A program made the position numbers and the translations under genes. DNA of 9,899 nucleotides from Sphaerochaetaceae bacterium. Its GTDB lineage: Bacteria > Spirochaetota > Spirochaetia > Sphaerochaetales > Sphaerochaetaceae. The stretch covers positions 1 through 9,899 of the forward strand of contig JALNVT010000078.1 in assembly GCA_023231265.1 (NCBI GenBank). The letters are read 5' to 3'. The notes beneath the pieces are model-generated. The model saw only the letters and a list, made by a program, of their open reading frames with translations, was not told where the DNA came from and did no database searches. Numbering within the stretch: the stretch's first letter is position 1; each line of letters opens with the position of its first letter. Shown in pieces: positions 6,893 through 9,899 of the stretch.

Positions 6893-8423
6893 TATTATGA
6901 ACCCCCATCATGTATTCACCAACTTGGTTCTTAGATAAATTCTTTGCATCCTCTATTGTCTGAACCTTACCGCTGTAAAGAACCAAAATAGTATCTGAAA
7001 GAGCCATTATTTCATCAAGTTCAAGGGAAATTAAAAGAATTGCCTTGCCTTGTTTTCTGAGTTCATTAATTTTATTGTGAATGTTATCAATAGCACCTAC
7101 ATCCAAACCACGAGTTGGCTGAACGAAGATTATGAGTGAGGAGTTCAGAGCAATCTCTCTTGCAACAATTGCTTTCTGTTGGTTACCACCACTCATGCTT
7201 CTTACTGTTGTCTCACATCCCTTACCAGAGCGAATATCAAAGTTCTCAATCAATTCGTTTGATTGCTTTTTGAATTCGTTGAAATTCAAGATGCCATGTT
7301 TTGAACAGTATGGTTCTCTGAAGTATTCTTTTAAAATAAGATTTTCATAAAGAGGGAAGTCCAAAATGAGACCTACATTCTGTCGATCCTCTGGAATGTA
7401 TGCAATCCCAGCTTCAGCTCTCTCTCTTATATTCATGTGGTCAATTGATTTTCCATTGAGTTTTATTGTTCCACTTGTGGCTCTGATCATGTTGCAGATA
7501 GCATCAGCTATCTCAACCTGTCCATTACCTGAAACACCTGCAATTGAAAGAACCTCTCCTTCATATATTTTGAAAGAGACATCACTTATTTTGCTGACTT
7601 TATCTTTATCTTTGTAAGATAGATTCTCTACTTCAAGAACAACTTTTCCTTTCTTTACCTCTTCTCTGACTTCTTCCAACTCAATCTCACGACCAACCAT
7701 CAGATTGGCCATCTGCTGTGTTGAGGCTTTCTTTACATCAAGGATATCAATGAGCTTGCCCTTGCATAGGATTGCACATCTATCAGCCACCTGTTTTATT
7801 TCATCCAGTTTGTGAGTGATTAAAATGATGGTCTTACCATTATCTCTGAGGCTCTTTATGATCTCTAGAAGAGAGTTAATTTCTTGTGGAGCAAGAACTG
7901 CCGTTGGTTCATCAAATATCAAGAGCTCTGCATTTCTGTACAGCATCTTCAATATTTCCACTCTCTGTCTTGTTGAAACGGGAATGTCTTTAATTATGTC
8001 AGTTGGATTGACTTCAAGGTTGTATCGCTTTGAGAGCTCTGCAACTTCTTTGTTGGCTCTATCAATATCGATTGATTTGATAAAACCCCATTTTTTCTTC
8101 ATTGGTTCGGCACCAAGAATGATATTCTCTGCTATTGTTTGGTCACTTACCAACTTGAAGTGTTGGTGCACCATTCCTATATTTAACTTATTGGCCTTAA
8201 GGGGGCTGGTTATAGAAACCTCTTTCCCCTTTATGAATATCTGGCCGCCATCTGGTTCGTACAGTCCAAAAAGTATGCTCATGAGAGTCGACTTTCCGGC
8301 ACCATTCTCACCAAGAAGAGCATATATCTCACCTTTCTTTATATCTATTGATACGTCATCATTAGCTACAATTCCTGGAAAGGTTTTTGTGATATGCTTC
8401 AGTTGTACAAAATAATCTTCCAT
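6885..8423 (-). CDS. nupO: Nucleoside ABC transporter ATPase with two nucleotide-binding domains, NupO/YufO type
   Basis: 512 residues, the usual size for fused double-domain ATPases of the sugar/nucleoside importer group. Domain 1 (about 5-245): Walker A GENGAGKST (38-46), Q-loop Q87, Walker B LLIFDEPTA with D171-E172, and H-loop H204. Its signature is degenerate: PVSTRQRVEIL where relatives read LSVGxQQRVEIL. Domain 2 (about 262-505): signature SMSGGNQQK (409-417) is intact, but the Walker A position reads GVSGNGQVEI (lysine and Ser/Thr lost), Walker B ends in VQPTRGLD (Gln for the catalytic Glu) and the H-loop has Ser (LISLELDE). Hence only the composite site built from domain-1 Walker A and domain-2 signature should hydrolyse ATP, which is normal for this family apart from the extra drift in signature 1. 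GAGGG at 8428-8432 lies only four bases before the ATG. It is cytoplasmic and bound to the two permeases. Confidence 0.93.
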   Translation of the reverse strand: MEDYFVQLKHITKTFPGIVANDDVSIDIKKGEIYALLGENGAGKSTLMSILFGLYEPDGGQIFIKGKEVSITSPLKANKLNIGMVHQHFKLVSDQTIAENIILGAEPMKKKWGFIKSIDIDRANKEVAELSKRYNLEVNPTDIIKDIPVSTRQRVEILKMLYRNAELLIFDEPTAVLAPQEINSLLEIIKSLRDNGKTIILITHKLDEIKQVADRCAILCKGKLIDILDVKKASTQQMANLMVGREIELEEVREEVKKGKVVLEVENLSYKDKDKVSKISDVSFKIYEGEVLSIAGVSGNGQVEIADAICNMIRATSGTIKLNGKSIDHMNIRERAEAGIAYIPEDRQNVGLILDFPLYENLILKEYFREPYCSKHGILNFNEFKKQSNELIENFDIRSGKGCETTVRSMSGGNQQKAIVAREIALNSSLIIFVQPTRGLDVGAIDNIHNKINELRKQGKAILLISLELDEIMALSDTILVLYSGKVQTIEDAKNLSKNQVGEYMMGVHNNA

Positions 8424-8441
8424 GGTTCCCTCTAAATAATA

Positions 8442-8464
8442 GGCCGGTATTGATTCTACCGGCC
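8442..8464 (-). promoter_or_regulatory. GC-rich intra-operon hairpin between binding-protein and ATPase genes
   Basis: GGCCGGTA (8442-8449) and TACCGGCC (8457-8464) are a perfect 8-bp inverted repeat with a 7-nt loop, in a 69-bp gap in otherwise AT-rich DNA. In the direction of transcription (minus) it is followed by TATTATTT, a broken U-tract. This placement fits a partial terminator or a 3' mRNA-stabilising stem that keeps binding-protein mRNA more abundant than transporter mRNA, as known for other binding-protein-dependent operons. The role is inferred from position and shape. Confidence 0.6.
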
Positions 8465-8492
8465 ATTGTTGTATTGGTTAAAATTAACTGAA

Positions 8493-9614
8493 TTAGTTTA
8501 CTTGGAATTCGTCAGGAGTGAATCCGCCAAAATTTGAAGCAGGTACGATTGTACCATCTTTTACTAATTCATAAGCTTCGTTTAGTTTTGCTATAGTATC
8601 ATCACTCATCTGTTGGTGAGCAGGATCAGAAACAAAACCTGTAGAATCAGTTGCTGCAGTTAGAACAACATTTTCACCTTGGAAAGTACCATCGTTAATT
8701 CTGTTTAAAGCTCTTTCTACGTTGATAGCCATGTTTTTAAGAACACTTGTTAGGATGATGTTTTCATCACCATTGAAACCGTCTTCCCATTGGTCAACAT
8801 CACAACCGATGATCATACATTTACCGTTGCTTTCTTTAGCAGCTGTGAAAGAACCATTACCACTACCACCAGCAGCTACTAGCATGATATCGACACCTTT
8901 GTTGATCAATTCGTTAGCTACGATCTTACCAGTTGCTTCATCAGCGAAAGAACCAATGTAGTTACCACCAACATTTGCACCAGTTACATCTGTACCAGCT
9001 TGAGAAGGTAATTCTACACATTCAACTGATTTGTTGTATTTAGCGTTAGCATATTTAACACCACATTCAAAACCATACTGATAGTTTACGTTTGAAGGAT
9101 AAGCTACACCATTAACAACTGCAACTTTACCAGTTTTACTCTCAAGAGCTGCAGCTATACCTGCGAAGAAACCAGATTCCTGTTCTGCGAATGTCATTGC
9201 ATAGATATTATCCAATACAGCGTTGTCTGTTGGGAAAGTATCAACAAGAATGAACTGTGTATCAGGATTCTCTTCAGCAATTTCAGTGATACCACTGAAC
9301 TGGAAACCACTGCATACTTCAACATCATAATCCGCTACAACGTCGCCTGCTAGTTTTACAGCTTTTGCTACATTACCACTTGGTTCTCTTAAAGGAGTTA
9401 CTTTAGAGCCTGGGTGGTTTTCTGCAAATGCCATAGCACCATCATAGACGTTTTCGTTGAAACTACCATCATCAACACCTGAAGGTGTTGTTACCACTGT
9501 GATGTTCAATCCAGTAGCAGCAGTTTCTGTTTCTTTCTGTTCAGTATTACCTGAAGCAAAAACCATAGAAGCACTTAGCATCACTGCTAAACTTACAAGA
9601 ACTAATTTTTTCAT
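8493..9614 (-). CDS. nupN: Periplasmic nucleoside-binding protein, Bmp/PnrA (Med) family
   Basis: 373 residues from the chosen start. The signal peptide is MKKLVLVSLAVMLSASMVFA with probable cleavage after Ala20 (VFA|SG); no cysteine follows, so unlike most Bmp proteins it should be soluble in the periplasm. The mature protein matches the Bmp fold throughout: DDGSFNENVYDGAMAF (48-63), ILVDTFP (122-128), FAEQESGFFAGIAAAL (142-157), VAVVNGVAYPSNVNYQYGF (164-182), YIGSFAD (219-225), GVDIMLVAAGGSGNG (240-254), IGCDVDQW (269-276) and LTSVLKNM (288-295). D49, D125, D272/D274 and K293 are candidate ligand contacts by analogy with Treponema pallidum PnrA. A longer frame from ATG 9629 is rejected because its first codons are the ribosome-binding site itself. 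The neighbouring PNP and transporter genes make purine nucleosides the likely ligand. It is probably the most highly expressed gene of the operon. Confidence 0.93.
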   Translation of the reverse strand: MKKLVLVSLAVMLSASMVFASGNTEQKETETAATGLNITVVTTPSGVDDGSFNENVYDGAMAFAENHPGSKVTPLREPSGNVAKAVKLAGDVVADYDVEVCSGFQFSGITEIAEENPDTQFILVDTFPTDNAVLDNIYAMTFAEQESGFFAGIAAALESKTGKVAVVNGVAYPSNVNYQYGFECGVKYANAKYNKSVECVELPSQAGTDVTGANVGGNYIGSFADEATGKIVANELINKGVDIMLVAAGGSGNGSFTAAKESNGKCMIIGCDVDQWEDGFNGDENIILTSVLKNMAINVERALNRINDGTFQGENVVLTAATDSTGFVSDPAHQQMSDDTIAKLNEAYELVKDGTIVPASNFGGFTPDEFQVN

Positions 9615-9620
9615 AAAATT

Positions 9621-9626
9621 TCTCCT
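9621..9626 (-). promoter_or_regulatory. Shine-Dalgarno that decides the binding-protein start
   Basis: AGGAGA on the minus strand lies six bases before ATG 9612-9614, whose product begins MKKLVLV as a normal signal peptide should. The upstream in-frame ATG at 9627-9629 would translate this same AGGAGA as Arg-Arg and has no good site of its own, so 9614 is the start. Confidence 0.85.
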
Positions 9627-9635
9627 CATTTTATC

Positions 9636-9899
9636 TTAATTATTCTCAATTATTGGCCAACCTGTCATTATCTCTTTCAGTAACAGAATAAAACCATCCT
9701 TAGCTTTCTCACTGGCTTTTATTACATCGTCAGTTGTCAGCTTTTCCTCTGATATGCCGGTTCCGTAGTTTGTTAAGCAGCTTATACCCAGAATGTTCAT
9801 CCCAAGGTAGTTTGCAGCTATAGCATCAGGTACTGTAGACATTCCAACGGCTGATGAGCCCAATGACTTTGCCATTGCAACCTCAGCAGCAGTTTCAAA
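9636..9899 (-). CDS. punA: Purine nucleoside phosphorylase, trimeric PNP/MTAP family (C-terminal part)
   Basis: The gene runs off the right edge; the last 87 residues are visible, beginning FETAAEVAMAKSLG, and the Met at 9873-9875 is internal. The enzyme splits inosine and guanosine (and deoxy forms) with phosphate to free base and (deoxy)ribose-1-phosphate in the cytoplasm. Landmarks align with human PNP: the opening FE corresponds to F200-E201 of the purine pocket, AVGMSTVP to the M219-S220 segment with the strongly conserved VGMSTVPE stretch, and the Asn in CLTNYG to N243, the 6-oxopurine-recognising residue. The C-terminal helix (about 55-80 of the visible part) is typical. The visible pocket residues favour 6-oxopurine specificity over MTA phosphorylase. 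Its stop is 21 bases before the binding-protein start with no terminator between, so it is co-transcribed as an upstream gene of the nucleoside transporter operon. Confidence 0.92.
   Translation of the reverse strand, partial: FETAAEVAMAKSLGSSAVGMSTVPDAIAANYLGMNILGISCLTNYGTGISEEKLTTDDVIKASEKAKDGFILLLKEIMTGWPIIENN

Noticed and set aside
7816..8415. 199-codon open frame on the plus strand opposite the ATPase gene
   Set aside because: It lies wholly antisense to a clear double-domain ABC ATPase, has no ribosome-binding site and its product resembles no protein; it is a by-product of the real gene's codons.
8477..8488. GTTAAAATTAAC near-palindrome after the binding-protein stop
   Set aside because: It is short and A/T-only apart from the ends, and the GC-rich stem next to it is the more credible structure.
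9615..9629. Five-residue longer N-terminus (MRRNF) for the binding protein
   Set aside because: Codons 2-3 are the AGGAGA Shine-Dalgarno for the next ATG, and starting there would spoil a textbook signal peptide.
1..9899. Hidden defence system, mobile element or CRISPR
   Set aside because: I looked for transposase, integrase and phage genes, long direct repeats, repeat-spacer arrays and toxin-antitoxin pairs and found none; the NYN-LOTUS protein alone is not evidence of a defence island.

Overview
The window is ordinary chromosomal-looking DNA from a low-GC bacterium (roughly 37-38% GC by eye). It is most plausibly a gut or anaerobic Spirochaetota member, of Treponema or Sphaerochaetaceae type. 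The pointers are a substrate-binding protein whose leader ends in Val-Phe-Ala-Ser-Gly and has no lipobox cysteine (a style common in spirochaete periplasmic binding proteins), a DUF4954-like C-terminus (a family I associate with Bacteroidota and Spirochaetota), and a nucleoside ABC transporter of the Bmp/PnrA class. The lineage is inferred. There is no rRNA, tRNA, IS element, phage gene or CRISPR array in the window.

Left part (1-2019): the last 123 codons of a plus-strand DUF4954-like gene end at 372. Two hairpins follow (382-425 and 435-469), and the second is a good Rho-independent terminator for the opposing minus-strand genes. Those minus genes are a 201-residue secreted protein that I do not recognise and, upstream of it, a 265-residue NYN (LabA/DUF88-type) nuclease-fold protein with a C-terminal OST-HTH/LOTUS RNA-binding domain.

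Middle (2020-4770): a 197-bp divergent intergenic region carries GTTTC repeats and a small palindrome. After it, a plus-strand gene encodes an 829-residue family 3 glycoside hydrolase with circularly permuted domain order (C-domain, fibronectin-like domain, then catalytic TIM barrel). It ends at a strong 13-bp terminator hairpin.

Right part (4795-9899): a minus-strand nucleoside uptake and salvage operon. In transcription order it encodes purine nucleoside phosphorylase (cut by the window edge), a Bmp/PnrA-type periplasmic binding protein, a double-domain ABC ATPase and two inner-membrane permeases. The last three genes overlap by 8 bp each, while a GC-rich hairpin sits between the binding-protein gene and the ATPase gene. 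The likely scheme is capture of purine nucleosides in the periplasm, ATP-driven import, then phosphorolysis to free base plus (deoxy)ribose-1-phosphate.

I see no convincing undescribed multi-gene system. The points most worth a second look are the permuted GH3 enzyme, the intra-operon hairpin, the non-lipidated binding protein, the degenerate ATPase and permease motifs, and the unknown secreted protein beside the NYN-LOTUS gene.
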